NCBI GenBank assembly: GCA_022495005.1
Contig: JAGYXB010002044.1
Coordinates: 682,001-746,000, forward strand
From: Rhyacophila brunnea
Taxonomy: Eukaryota > Arthropoda > Insecta > Trichoptera > Rhyacophilidae
DNA: 64,000 bases
Direction: 5' to 3'
Positions within the stretch are counted from its first letter, which is position 1, and every line of letters begins with the position of its first letter. Positions 44,442-56,713 of the stretch are shown piece after piece. The translations under genes and the position numbers were made by a program. A model generated the notes under the pieces. It worked only from the letters and a program-made list of their open reading frames with translations. It had not been told where the DNA came from and ran no database searches.

Positions 44442-47400
44442 ATGGAATCAAGACACTTTGATCGCGCAAGGGACGCCAAATTAATCGACATGGTCCGCGA
44501 GCGACCCGTCCTGTACAAACGGACCGATGTGAAGTACAAAGACAGCTACTTCAAGGACAAGGCGTGGGAGGAGATCTCCAACGAAGTGGGAAAACCTAGT
44601 AAGAATATATTATTTGATATTAACTAACAGATTTTGTATACGGCCACCATAATAAAATATCTCGAATAACTCTTTTCAATAGTATTGTTACATAATAAAT
44701 GTCGTTCGGGAATGAGTGGTAGGGTTGCCATTTTTTTTAGAGTAAAGTACGGACACCCAGCCAGTTGAAATAAAAAATATAAACATTTAACAAGAACACA
44801 CTTAAATTAAATAAAGGCAGCTTCATTATTGGCTATGTGGTTATTTTACAAATTTACATCTTTATCTTCACACCATTTTTATTCCTTCAAGTTACATATA
44901 AATATCATCCAATGTCGCTTCGTAGAAAGTGGAGAAAATGACAATTGAATGCTGTATTTCGAAACGCTACATGTCACATTTTAAAAAAGAGTGACATAAG
45001 TTGCAAAAATCTTTATATTAAATACACAAATTTAAGGTATTTTTCTGTAGTTTCTTGAAGACAACAGTATAAAATATATATTTTACAATAAGTTATTTTC
45101 ACAATTTATTTTTATATAGGATTGTTTTCACTATTTTTACTAAAACACAATATTGACGTAACGTTTTCGAAATACAGCATTCAATTAGAAAAAAATGAGA
45201 TACATAATATTGTCCTTACCTCCTCACAGAGTTGCCTTGTCCGTACAATCCGAACATATGAGTGTATACTTGCGAGGTCATGATGTTGAGGCAGGCATTT
45301 ACTCTAAATCTGTGATTTGTGGACTCAAATCCCGTAGAACTCTCAAGATAACCTTCTATAGTGCGAAAACATTTTCTTGGCTACGTGTTAAAACTGTGAA
45401 CTAACATGTTCCGCCCATTTTTAACCGCACTTCCATTATAAACTAACAAACTCCTCCCATTTCGTAGACAACAGCGCATAGAAGCGTAACCAAGAAGATG
45501 TTTTTGCACAGTATGTAGTTTATCACAAAAATGTAATTTATGTAATACGAAGATATTTTTTCTCTTATATACAATACGGTGGGGTAATTGGAAGAGCTTA
45601 CGTCTCTGAAACCGTGGTTGCGGGTTTGACACGGCGTGCGGCAAATGCCTTTAATATGATGTTTTTTTAATTTATGTTTAATCCATAACAATGATCATTG
45701 GTAGAAAACATTCCTTGAGAATATTAGTTTCACTATTTACCACTATAGGCTTAGGTATATTCTCTGCTTAAGAGCAAACATAGGTATTCGTAAATTTAGT
45801 CTAATTTTAAAATAACTGGTAGTATTTTCAATATATTTTGATTTTTGTTTGCATTGTTTGTAGAGACCTAGTTTATTAGATTGTGCAAAAAGTCACTGAC
45901 GACGTCCATGACCGTATTATCGACGGCTCGCGGACGAAGGCGACAGAGCGGCAATTGTCCGCTGTGCACATCCGTCCCCTTTTACATAGCGTACGTGTTC
46001 TCCCCGGTTCACAGTTCAACTATTCTATCTCACTGGAGTCTATGGCCATATTTTGCATGGAAGTGTAATGTCACGCCAAACAATGCTTATCGCCTTAAAA
46101 TCAAACAACTCTCGTTGAAGAACAATACAATATAAAATGGAACGCGTTATGTATTTGTCGATAAAGCGACATATTAAAAAATAATGAGGCAACTGGTGGC
46201 AAATAATATATAAGTAGGTATATTTTTTTAAGTAACACAAATAAATATCAAAAACGAAAAATGTACACCAATGTCAAAATACTTACTCAAAAAAAATGCT
46301 ATTGCACTGTTTGCAGAATGTTTATAAGAGTTATTTCAAGATTTTGTTATGTAATGCCACAATTTTTGACTTATTGGTGCTGACTGGTTGTTTCGAGCCT
46401 TACATTATATATCCTAAGAAAAAATCAAAGACACTTTTAGTTTTATATCTTACTAATTGTTATCTTATATTATTGAGAGATGATCTTTCAGAAATATAGT
46501 AACAGGAAACAAACTTCCAATTCCACCCTCCTCCCCTTCACCATTCTTCTTCACCATTCTTTCGTGTACATATTATAAATACATAACAATAATTAGATAC
46601 TACATGTAGATCATGGCCCTTATATCCTGAAACGGGCCCCCAGGCTAGAATCTTTGCCCCCCCTACCTATCGCTAATGTTAAAGCCAATGTGACACTATA
46701 TAAGCATTTTATATATGGTGTTCGAGGTAAAACTATTTAGTGATTTTCGTATTTTTAAAACATCTACTTGAAGTATGGAGTTATCGAGTATTGACACGCA
46801 ATAATCAAAAATTGTATCGCATAACCACATATTTTAAAATTTTAATACGTTTGCAGTAAAATAGCGAAGACTTTTTTACTATTAGAGCGAATTTTTAAAG
46901 TGCGTTTATCTCACTTATCTGGTCGATCCATCACGCCGGGCCCCTCCTAAGCCCGGGCCCCCAAGCCAGAGCCCTGTCAACCCCCCACTTGTGGGGGCCA
47001 TGATGTAGATACATAACGACTTAATGAAATAAAATATTAATTAAAATAAAGCCTTAGAGCGGAATGCAGAAACATTTGTCATAACTAAAATTTCCTTAGC
47101 AGAAAACACTATGCAGAAACACTGTCCTTAGTTAAGATCATTTCTATTGAAAATAATACCATATTTAAAAATTCTCGTTAGGTAAATTAGGTAAATTATT
47201 TTATAATTGTTAAACGATGACAAAAATATGACAACTGCATTTTATAAATGCAATAACCATAAATACATATTAATATTTAATTACAATACTCGTATGTTTC
47301 CGTTATAAGTCATTATACGTGATTCCACAGGCACCACAAGATTTTTTTTAACATGGTAACACTAGCGTCTAGTGTCATTCTTCATCTGGTATTTTGTATT

Positions 47401-49251
47401 TCTGCGGGCTGGCGTATAAAAATAAAATAATATTCTGCAAGTACATTCCAAACGAATTAACGCTATCAATATCCATATTGAGATACATTGTTAAATGAAT
47501 TTGAGTGTATGGACTGTGTTATAGACATGCGAATTTATTTTGACAGCAGCTGTCAGTGGTAAATGGTAATACAGAAGGGGGCGTGTTCATAACAAAAGTA
47601 GTCTATGGTTAAGGATTCCTTAACTCTATACTCAAGATTGTCTATAGTTAAGTCATGCTTTTCGGCGACTTATCCTTAGGAACGAAATCTTAGATTGTGC
47701 ATTCCGCTCTTAGGTACTACACACACAGACTACACTTAGTACCTACTTACATTTTCTGTTGATGATTTCAATATTTGGGTAATTAATTTTATCACCCATA
47801 ATGGCTGAGCGGCTTACGCGTCGGTTTTTAATGTAATGGGTCCCAGTTTCGAATCCTGGGTCTGGCAAATATATCTACATATTATATTGTTTTTCAATTT
47901 GTGCTTGGAGTCCGAGTGTGGACCTAATCTATTGGGTTGAGCAAGTTACTTAATGTAAATATACAAGTGCATAGGTCGGTCCTTAGGATCGGGGAATTAA
48001 AAATAAAAATATTCAATCAACAAATATTATGAAATTAATTATCGGCAGTCATTCAAATATAATCACTGCCTGTTATTTTGCCTCAAACATATTAACATCA
48101 ATTTCTCGTAAAAAAAACCTCTACTCTGTCACTCTGTGGAAGCCCATATTATGTGGTAATATCAGCTGATGTTGATGTTAGTATAATTTAGAAAAAAAAT
48201 AATAAACTTTTGTATCCATTATTTCTTGTTGGAATGATTTTTTATATGATAAAGAGTTTTCATTTTAATACGATGGATTTATGTCCGATGGAGGGGGGGA
48301 CGAGAACCACTGTCATGTATAAAGAACGAAATTAAGAAAATTACAAAAATACTATAAATTTTCGGTTCAAATCAAACCAAATCAAATCGGTTTCTAAGAA
48401 AATATGCTCCTTAATGGACACCATATTCAAACTGAATATAAAATTAATATTTCGTTTTTAGACAATAATTAGTAAGTAGTTATCTTTGGCTGATGACGGT
48501 TGTAAAGTTCGAAACAGCGGTCAACGTCAATAATTTATTTAATAAATGTAGAATCAACCGTTCAATTAAGTACATATCCAGTTATCTCAATTTCGCGTAA
48601 ACGACGCTTGTTTTAAAAATGAACGACGCCGTCCAATTGATGTAGGTACCTACCAATTGCCCTAATAGCTATTTTCTTTTAGTTACAGATTGCAAAACTA
48701 GGTGGAGAACGATCCGGGATTCGTATAAGAAAAACAAAAGAAAACAAGGAGGCTTTGGGTCGAAATCAAAATACAACGACAGAATGCTTCGATTCTTGGA
48801 TTGTCCATTTAGACCATCTCCAACCAACTATGTCGATATAAATATTCCACCAGCTAACCATAAAAGTGGACGTAAATCCAAAAAAGATGACCCAACCGAA
48901 CCAAAAGAACAATTGAATGTTATAAGAGAAAACATGGTTCCAAATACAATTCTCGTCGAAAATCCAGAACACCCAATACAAATATTCTTTAAAAGTATGG
49001 CTTCCACAGTAATGACGTTTCCTAATTATTTGATAGCAGAAACTAGGCAGAAAGTGTGCAATCTGGTGACAGAAATGGAATTAAGGGCAATAGCGGAGAT
49101 GTCGAAGCAATCTACAGCTTCTCCATACCTCGTATCGGAAGATGGTGCTGGATCTAATGCGTCGTCATCTGCACACAGCCACGAAGAGAATAATGACAAT
49201 GAAGACTTTGACGATGTCAATGAAAGAAAAGAATCTATTTTTTGTGATTAA
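44442..49251 (+). CDS. MADF-BESS protein, gene 3 (two exons)
   Basis: Exons are 44442-44598 and 48683-49251 (241 aa); the donor is AAACCTA|GTAAGA and the acceptor TTCTTTTAG|TT, with a phase-1 intron of about 4.1 kb. An acceptor 6 bp downstream (TTACAG) would also keep frame and swap three residues for one. The MADF domain spans residues about 12-95: KLIDMVRERPVLYKRTDVKY, AWEEISNEVG, CKTRWRTIRDSYKKNKRK and the basic GGFGSKSKY and MLRFLD end. A basic linker with KSGRKSKK follows. The BESS-like motif is at about 147-186 (PIQIFFKSMASTVMTFP, ETRQKVCNLVTEME). The C-terminus is Ser-, Asp- and Glu-rich. It is closer to classical Adf-1-like MADF sequences than genes 1 and 2. Predicted nuclear DNA-binding regulator. 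The first Met is at 44442; a GTG just upstream is not a likely start. Confidence 0.9.
45580..45655 (+). repeat. tRNA-like sequence, degenerate (SINE head?)
   Basis: GGTGGGGTAATTGGAAGAGC, then GTTGCGGGTTTGACAC, resembles A and B boxes of a pol III promoter. It does not form a paired acceptor stem, so it is not a working tRNA; it is probably a SINE head in the intron of gene 3. Confidence 0.4.
46612..47002 (+). mobile_element. MITE family A (hAT-like), complete, in gene 3 intron
   Basis: This 391-bp copy runs from CATGGCCCTTATATCC to TTGTGGGGGCCATG. ATGTAGAT is found on both sides (46604-46611 and 47003-47010), a perfect 8-bp duplication. Confidence 0.9.
47057..47709. mobile_element. Harbinger-like MITE, complete, in gene 3 intron
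   Basis: This 653-bp copy starts GAGCGGAATGCAG, ends TGCATTCCGCTC and is flanked by TTA on both sides (47054-47056 and 47710-47712). It is nearly identical to 6921-7579. The TWA-type target duplication points to PIF/Harbinger. It has no coding capacity, so it must have been moved by a transposase encoded elsewhere. Confidence 0.88.
47799..48012 (+). repeat. SINE family S2, best-preserved copy
   Basis: The tRNA-like head has A box TGGCTGAGCGGC and B box TTTCGAATCCTGGG. The body is TTTTTCAATTTGTGCTTGGAG, TATTGGGTTGAGCAAG and GGATCGGGGAATTAAAAAT. Related copies are at 14158-14365 and 17101-17232. Sense orientation in the intron of gene 3. Confidence 0.82.
48085..48195 (+). repeat. SINE family S3 3' fragment
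   Basis: CATCAATTTCTCGTAAAAAA, then TCTGTGGAAGCCCATATTATGTGGTAAT-type sequence, matches the body of the S3 SINE at 61677-61890. Confidence 0.55.
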
Positions 49252-49320
49252 TTATCGTAGTTATCGTAGTATCTTATTATTTTTACATTTAGGGATATAA
49301 ATTATTAGAAGTGGTTTAAA

Positions 49321-49810
49321 CGGCGCAACTGAAATCTGACGGAACTGGTTGGTGATGGAACTCACAAACTGACCAATGTGTTGCTTCGCACACGGAGCTT
49401 CTGAAACTCACTTGAAATAATAATCACATAACCTCAAACTGTCAAACTGGACCATCAGCTGTTTTGTACAAAAATTGATAACACGCACGCTGCTGCGTTT
49501 ACTGAAATACAATTAGGTTATTTCAATTTTGCTTATCTTGTATTTTTGACGTCTTGGGTCGTTATGGTTTTTATAGCATGATGCTTGTTACGCAGTGCTG
49601 CCAATTTTGGTAAGAAAATTTGATTTTTCACCGAATCTACTAACATTGGTACCAATGACGGTGACTGGAAACTTGAGAGACCGCGCGACTAGCATGTCGC
49701 GTCTCTTCGCGACCGTTTGCAGTCAGCGAGCCGCCATTGAAATACATTAGCTAGAATCTAGATACTGGTTGGAATTTTAGTTTCATTTCCGTCGGATTTC
49801 AGTTGCTCCG
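49321..49810. mobile_element. MITE family H, downstream of gene 3
   Basis: Inverted ends GGCGCAACTGAAATCTGACGG and GGAGCAACTGAAATCCGACGG, about 22 bp each, span 490 bp. The interior includes a GC-rich CCGCGCGACTAGCATGTCGCG part at about 49680. No target duplication was resolved. It starts 70 bp after the stop codon of gene 3 and probably lies in its 3' UTR. Confidence 0.78.
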
Positions 49811-52025
49811 TGGGAGGAGGGCCTTAATTCCGGGTAAAGTTTGTAAGGTGCCGGCGTGATTTCATATTTTACTCATTCTATTGGTACATGTATGATAGTC
49901 CTACCAATCAGAAACATGCCCCTGCATACATCTCTATCTGAGACTGTTAATGCCTCTTAACATACATCGATAATCAATGACTGGCAAGTCCATGAAGCAA
50001 GTGATTTTATTGTTATTAATTTACTTTATTTTCTAATGGAAAGATTTTTTAGAAGTGTACCTATGTTTATACTTGACGTGTGTTAAATATTGTTTCATAG
50101 TAATTTTTACACATATTTCCTTTTTATGTGTACTGGATTCATATTCATATATATATATATATGTATATACTATACAGACATAGGTATATATACCTTATTT
50201 CACTGAAGTTCATTCATACAACACAGATTATTCACACTTCAACCATTCTAACAATGTCCATTCCGCGATGTAAATATTCACTGTGAGCTGTTTACGGTTA
50301 TTCCAACATGACATCTAAAAACTTGTTAGTTTGCATCATTCACAAGGATCACAACACATAAAAGTGGCGTCAATTTATTTTTTAATAGTTAACCGAATAG
50401 AAAATAAGTACCTACTGTTGTCTTAGTTTTATTATTTTTATTAAAAATCCGATTAAAATTTGAAAAATTAGCGGTCCAGAAAAAATATTTAACTCTAAAG
50501 GTGACCATGGACCAAAAAAGATTGAGAGACGCTGATCTGATGTAATAATATGTAACAGCGCCGTGTGGAATGAGCATTCATGGTATAATAGTGGTCCATA
50601 GCTTAGTAGTTATTTCACACATTGTTACTATGGAAGTATTTTAAAATAAAGCCTAAGTACCTAAATATATATATGTCATAGATTAAATAATTAAATTGAT
50701 TATACCTACCCACTAATAAATGGTTTTATTGCAGTCCTATATCCCAGTTTATTGCCATTATTATATAACAGAAAAACGGTATGGGGTATTATAAAAAAAT
50801 ATTCCTTATAATTTATTATTTATTTTTTAAGGTCGAGTCAACAAATTCTTGCAGGTGTCACTTTTAGTTGTTTCAACAGCGAACGTTTTTCTGAGCACAT
50901 TCCCCATACCCAGACACTCTTCAATTCTAGTATAGTGAATTATTCGCATGCGCACGATGGTAGTTGGAATTGTTGTTTTATTATTTATCGTGAGGGGCCT
51001 CAATGCCTCGGGACTCCAAGTCCCTAAACCCGCCACTGTTGTATAGGTAACTTTAACAAAATTTCATATGAGTATCCGCAAAATTAATAAAATGCAGTAG
51101 TAGTAAATACCATTGATCAGGATCTTCTATAAGCAAAATTATATATTTATAGTTTTTTGTCTTTTGGCGTTTTCGTGTCAAAAATAATTTGTCGCAAAAA
51201 ATGCTGTAGGTAGATAGATATAATGTATAAATCGTCCGATATTCGAATTTAGAACTAAGCTCATCACGGTATAAAATCAAATGAATTTTAGGTATTTATA
51301 TGCAAAATGTTAGTATGTGGCGCCCTCATTCAGCGGACACTTTTCGGGTGGGTCCTTAATATAGTATATAAGTGCATATATTATCTATGTTCCTTAAAAT
51401 TAATCGACAAACTTTTCTACAGTTTTAATTTGATTAAGTTAGTCAGTGAATTATCACTAGGTACCTATATGGCTAACCATTTGGTCCCCTTTTATACTCG
51501 CCAACCACTCACTTGAAAATGCCTTCACATTGTATGCTTCTTTAAGTACTTATTAGATAAGAATCTTTAAAAAAATACTTGACAGAAAATAATATTTTAA
51601 AATAACAAGCTAAATAAAGAAGACCAACGCACTGGCGTGCAGCATACAATAAAAAAATAATATGATCCCAAGAATAACAACATAATATTATGAAAAATAT
51701 TAAATTACCATACGGTTAAGTTTACTTTTATAATAGCTTTCAACATTTTGTTCTCGACTGAATCACTCGTACTCAGTGACACCGCGAGTAGAGATAAAAA
51801 GAGGGGCTTTAATTTATTTTTTCAATTCAAATTTAATTTAAAATAAACAATACGTCGTTATGTTATGTGGCCCTTTTAAAAAGAAAAGGTACTTAAATTA
51901 GATGTATAATCTACCATTATTGTTGCTATGCGTAGTATAATATCTTTTGGTTACTGCCAAAAGTTGGAAAGTCGATAATTTAGGTATTTATAGTTAATAA
52001 CGAATTATGTGTCTAAATAATATAT
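49811..52025. other. No gene recognised
   Basis: AT-rich intergenic DNA with a TA microsatellite at 50149-50162. Short frames in this stretch show no domain. Confidence 0.4.
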
Positions 52026-52445
52026 TATCATCATCAGCCTGAATCTATTCACTGCTGGATGAAGGCCTCTTTAAGCTGCTTCCACTTATCTCGGTACTGT
52101 GCGTTGCGCTGCCACGTACTACCGCAGAACTTTATCATTTCATCGATCCAGCGGCCTCTAGGTCTACTTGCGGACGTTTTCTACCCCTAGGATACCACTG
52201 GATGACTAAATTTGTCCAACGATTGTCTCTTTTTCGAGGTATGTGTCCAGCCCATTTCCATTTGAGGCTTTTAATGAACTCTATTACATCGCAAACCCTT
52301 GTCTGCTTCCTTATCCACTCATTCCTCTTTTTGTCCTTTCGCATTATGCCCAGCATACACCTCTCCATACCACGTTGTGCTACTCTAAGTTTAATTTCTT
52401 CTTTTACTTAGGGTCCATGTTTCACACGCATATGTTATTACGGGA
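52026..52445 (-). pseudogene. RTE-like LINE 3' fragment
   Basis: The minus strand encodes MERCMLGIMRKDKKRNEW, RKQTRVCDVI, KWKWAGHIPRKRDNRWTN and VIQWYPRGRKRPQ. These are closely similar to the last part of the LINE ORF at 41830-42060 (MERCMLGITRKDRKRNEW, RWAGHIARRKDGRWTN). It ends in the inverse of a TGATGAT tail. 5'-truncated, with a frameshift near the end. Confidence 0.88.
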
Positions 52446-52509
52446 TCCAAAGCAGAATGCAGTAACTCGCTGAAGTAAGCAACAAAGTAGGTTTGAAAAT
52501 AAATAGGGG

Positions 52510-53921
52510 AAGAGCTACAATTATTGGCCAGTTAAGGATTTTTTCAACTTTGTTAATTTTTTGTGGACAGATATCATTAGGAAGGTGAAATAAAAAAATA
52601 TTATTTGTTAAATTGTTTATTTGTTTATAATAATCAATTATCAAAACATTAAAAAAAAAATATTTTACATCATAAAAAAAAAAATCAAAAAAAAAGGCAG
52701 AAATCTACAATTATTGGCCACTTTTTTCAATCATTGGCCACCAAAAGATGCAATTATTGGCCACCCTGAAATTGCTGTAATAACATTATTTAAACAAAAA
52801 TTAAAAAACAGTTTATGTAATATTATGATCATACATCATTATTAAGTGTTCAATCAAGTACTTAATGCAACTTTATCGTCATTTTATTAGACATACGTAA
52901 CATATTACTTAAAAATACAAAGAACACATTCACATTGAGTTACAGTGAGATAGGCATATTTAATTAAATACGTATAGCTTGTTGGAAATTGATTTCAAAA
53001 ATTCAAAAGAAATCTTATACCTCCCTAATAGAAGTTAACAAACATCTTGACGTAGCATAAAGGATAAATGAGAATCATTGAAGTTTTCTCACAGTAGGAA
53101 CAGCATACAAAACTTTTCAGTAGAGGATTTTTGCGGAAGGAATTTTAGTGTGCTTCTTGGTATTTCAAATCTTCTTGTTACTGAACGCAAAGACTCTTCA
53201 CTATGGTCTTTCATATACTCTATTGCTTCTTTTATTCTTCAGTTCTTGACTATATTTCATTCGTTTATTTTGATGCATTTTTATTCTGGAACAATCAAGA
53301 AAAAAGTTTCTATTATCGGCCATCAAAACTACAATTATGGGCCAGGCGGCCAACATTTATCTACGAATGTCGGAGAAATATAATAAAAACAAAGATGATT
53401 AATAATACTGTTAAAACACTATTTAACTAATGAAAATAAGTGTAATACTTTACTAATTAGTCACATATTCTATTATTAGCAAGGCCGGCCGATAAAGGAA
53501 AATCGACGTATTTTGGAATCAGTTATTGGCCACCATCATAATATACCTACCCACCTATTTTTTCAAAAATATATGTCTAATGATGTATACATAAAATCAA
53601 ATACATAGATACTTGTCAATTGGATTAGCATTTTGAATGATATTAAATGTTTAACATACCTTTTAACAGAAGTCATGTCCTTGTACAATTTACAACAAAT
53701 CGCACTTATTTCACGGTTTCGCTCGAACTGTCAGATAAAAATGCGGTTTTGAGGTTGTTTTATAATGCTAAAAGTAACAATTATCTGTTTTACCAACGGA
53801 GGAACAATTGACGAGATTTCTTAATAACTTAACAGATGGCAATGTTGATTTAATATCTTAAAAAACTAGATTTTATCCGCAAGTGGCCAATAATTGAAGC
53901 TGGCCCATAATAGTAGCTCTT
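52510..53921 (-). mobile_element. Decayed pogo-like transposon with GGCCA repeats
   Basis: The ends are AGAGCTACAATTATTGGCCAG and, inverted, AGAGCTACTATTATGGGCCAG. The motif ATTATTGGCCAC or a close variant occurs about eight times in the 1.4 kb. TA follows the right end; the left has GA, so a TA duplication may have decayed. The minus strand retains a helix-turn-helix coding fragment at 53087-53260. This fits the Tc1/mariner/pogo superfamily. Confidence 0.72.
53087..53260 (-). pseudogene. Psq-type helix-turn-helix of a pogo-like transposase
   Basis: In one minus-strand frame one reads IKEAIEYMKDHSEESLRSVT and RRFEIPRSTLKF, ending in a stop at about 53090. The pattern A-EY/AV-..., SLR-A-R-FGIPRSTL is that of the N-terminal CENP-B/psq DNA-binding helix-turn-helix of pogo, Tigger and jerky-type transposases. 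Frameshifts separate it from an upstream ATG-like KYSQELKNK. No DDE core could be read in the remaining sequence. Confidence 0.65.
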
Positions 53922-54049
53922 ACATCATTATATTATATAAATATGTAAATATTTTTTAATTATCTACTATGGCTTGGATAGGCAGGATTAAATCGAATTA
54001 AAAAAAAAACTAGCGAACACTATCTACACATTGTACCTAGTCTTAGTTC
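53922..54049. other. No feature recognised
   Basis: Short AT-rich spacer. Confidence 0.4.
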
Positions 54050-54135
54050 AATGAAAAATGATCCGTATAACTGATAAAGTTTAGTGTGCATTATTTATAT
54101 CGGATCTTAACAGCCTACCTCAACCCTTCGCACTT
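54050..54135. mobile_element. hAT MITE family K, end fragment
   Basis: TGTGCATTATTTATATCGG, then ATCTTAACAGCCTACCTCAA and CCCTTCGCA match the right end at 7620-7676. The terminal CACTG is altered and the partner end is missing. Confidence 0.6.
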
Positions 54136-54855
54136 CCTGCCTAGCATTAAAAATCTATTATTTTCGTTAATAATGGCTTTTATTCATTCTCACACCCTCG
54201 TCCCACGTCCTTGCGCTGAATTAAGTAAACACCATAGACTTTGAATAGTCAATGATAAACACATATTGAAAATCAACATGTATTTTTTCCTATTAAACTA
54301 TTGATAATGCTGGATTTGTTCGTAGTATTCTTCTTATCGTACAATTATACAAACAATCATAATATAATATAGGCACCTATTATTATTTATTATTATATTA
54401 TTGTATGGGAATTAAAAACCCACAGACCCCGCCATCTTGCCAGTTAATAATATATCGTGCGCTAGTGTGGCATATGTCAATATTAAATTACGGGTTTTAA
54501 GTAAGCAGAAATTTTCTTTTAGTGCAATAAAATTACGTGAATAAATATTTTTTACGACGACATGCAAACGAATGCTTTTAAATTTAAACTATCAAACATG
54601 CACAATAAAGTCAACATGGAAATAGTAATTTAAATAGCATATTGGCATATCTAACCGAATATTCAATATGCTTTTATGTAAATAATGCCATGAAAGGATT
54701 CGTGTGTCTATTATTTAGATAGCTGCTAGTCTATCACAATATACCTACATAATCCTATAGACTTTATACTCTTTAGAGTTTAGATATTTACATAATATAC
54801 GTATGATAAATTCTTTATGTTATGTAATTTTATTCCACAGAACATATTAATAAAA
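54136..54855. other. No gene recognised
   Basis: AT-rich DNA. Confidence 0.4.
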
Positions 54856-54859
54856 ATTA

Positions 54860-55330
54860 CAAGATAAAAAGAACTTTTTATATACCGCGTTTTTTAATTT
54901 TCTGTTGAATCATATAAACTTGAAAATTCTATGTATTAAAAATTTAGGAAAAATAAGGCAATTGTCAAAAAATCATTTTTTTGCTATTTTGCAACAAACA
55001 AACAAAAATATAGAATACTGAAATGTCATTTTGATTTCCATAGTAACGCACCTATATATTAAAAATTTAGTTGCTAGGACCACCGCCTTAGCAACCAATA
55101 ATAGTGGATTGGATTACGGATTTCTTCCGAAATAACTTTTCATACAAAACAGAATTACTTAACTGTAAATGAATTCAATTCTACTTAAAGATGGCTAAAA
55201 GTATTAAAAGAATGCATCGTGTTCTGATATATTCTAAAAGTTTCAAATGTCTAGCTAGTCAGTTAGTTAAAAATCGATTGCAAGATTTGTACTGGATAAA
55301 CAATCACCGGACAAACAAGAATACGAGCTA
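54860..55330 (-). repeat. Repeat family D, copy 2 (inverted)
   Basis: Inverse of 15268-15710, with TTTTCTGTTGAATCATATAA, TTTAGTTGCTAGGAC, TCTAGCTAGTCAGTTAGTTA and CGGACAAACAAGAATACGAG. It faces the shorter copy at 56330-56550. Confidence 0.65.
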
Positions 55331-55364
55331 AGAACAGCGTGGTAAATACATTTTGAAACATGGT

Positions 55365-56105
55365 TTTGAATGTGTGAGTTGCATACGAAAATGAAACACA
55401 CATTATAGACGTGTAAAAGTGTGTGTTGCAATCTTCAAATACATCAATACTGAATAAGCATCAGAGCATAAGCCGAGAGCAGTTGTCAGAACCGTATCCG
55501 GAAATTTTTACGTATGCAGTTGCCCGTAACACAGTTCATCGTGAGATGTTGCATCGGAAATAGATGACCATAATATAATTTGAAATCATTTGCTTACCTA
55601 AATAAACCACTTATAAAAACGTAATAAAAACCACTGGAATACAAGAGAAAGACAAAAGAAAATAGATGGGTAAGTAAATTAGAAATACAATAATATCGTA
55701 GGTATATATTATTTATATCAAATTCTGATGATGACAACGTTATTATCAAACATTTTGATACCAATAAATATCAAATTAATGTTCCTATTGAATCTAATAA
55801 AATTGGAACAGTACAGTCTGCAATGCTCCACGGATAACAGGTTGTTTTTAAATTTCAATGCTTTACCTATCTACGCCTACGGGAATCTCTTTTCGGTAAG
55901 ACACTTCACCGTAAACTGTGCTATGGCGAAATGTAATACGTACAATTTACATGTAACCGTCAGAACGAAAGACAAGCATAGAATGACGTATTCTTGATAC
56001 TTTAGTTTATCTCATATTCTTCCACACTAAATCGGTTGCCTGTTACTCAACACCCGTCAGGTATTTCAGTTCCCATTAATTCTGTGTTCCCTGTTTTATT
56101 CTTTA
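55365..56105 (+). mobile_element. MITE family M, interrupted by a family E MITE
   Basis: The left part (GTTTTGAATGTGTGAGTTGC, ATGAAACACACATTATAGAC, AAGCCGAGAGCAGTTGTCAG) and right part (ACACTAAATCGGTTGCCTG, GTATTTCAGTTCCCATTAAT, GTTCCCTG) match 60480-60741 in order, but are separated by about 470 bp belonging to family E. The outer left terminus is not clear. Confidence 0.7.
55495..55960. mobile_element. MITE family E, nested copy
   Basis: Inverted ends: ACACAGTTCATCGTGAGATG at the left and the inverse of CACTTCACCGTAAACTGTGC at the right, both with a TACGTA-like outer part. It is related to the gene 1 intron copy at 24637-25035 and to 27560-27990. Confidence 0.68.
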
Positions 56106-56329
56106 AGGTAGATGCGTGCAACCTTCTCCACATAATATAGGGCGCAATATAAAATTGAAAATAGCCAAGGGCACGTCATTATTACATAATATATTTTCGT
56201 CTGATTAAATTCTTTCTTAAAAAGGGTTCGCAAACACATTTTTTAAATGTATAACTACGTTTTGAGTGCATCATAATTATAACCATATAATATTGCACCG
56301 CATGCGTCATTTTACCACGTTTTTATTAG

Positions 56330-56550
56330 CTCGTATTCTTGTTTGTCCAGTACAAATTTTTTCTTGTATGTCGAGTCCTAGCAACTAAATTATTACTTAA
56401 TATATACGTGCGAAATCAATATGAAATGTCAAAATCAAGTACAAAAAAAGTATTATTTATTAATACATAGAATTCTCAAGTTTATATGATTCAACAGAAA
56501 ATTTAAAAACGTGGTATATAAAAAGTTATTTTTATCTTGTAATTATTTTC
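56330..56550 (+). repeat. Repeat family D, copy 3 (internally deleted)
   Basis: CGTATTCTTGTTTGTCCAG jumps to CTAGCAACTAAATTATTA and on to TATATGATTCAACAGAAAA, lacking the middle of copy 1. Confidence 0.62.
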
Positions 56551-56713
56551 TATAAGTAAGTACATGGAGTCAATTTATTAATATGTCAAGTATAAGAAAA
56601 TATAACATAATTTATAAGATTAACCTATAAATCTTATAAATTTATATTTGTAATATTTCCTTATAAGTACTTTACATTATAATATTATTATTTCTTTTTT
56701 CTTGTCTGGAGTA

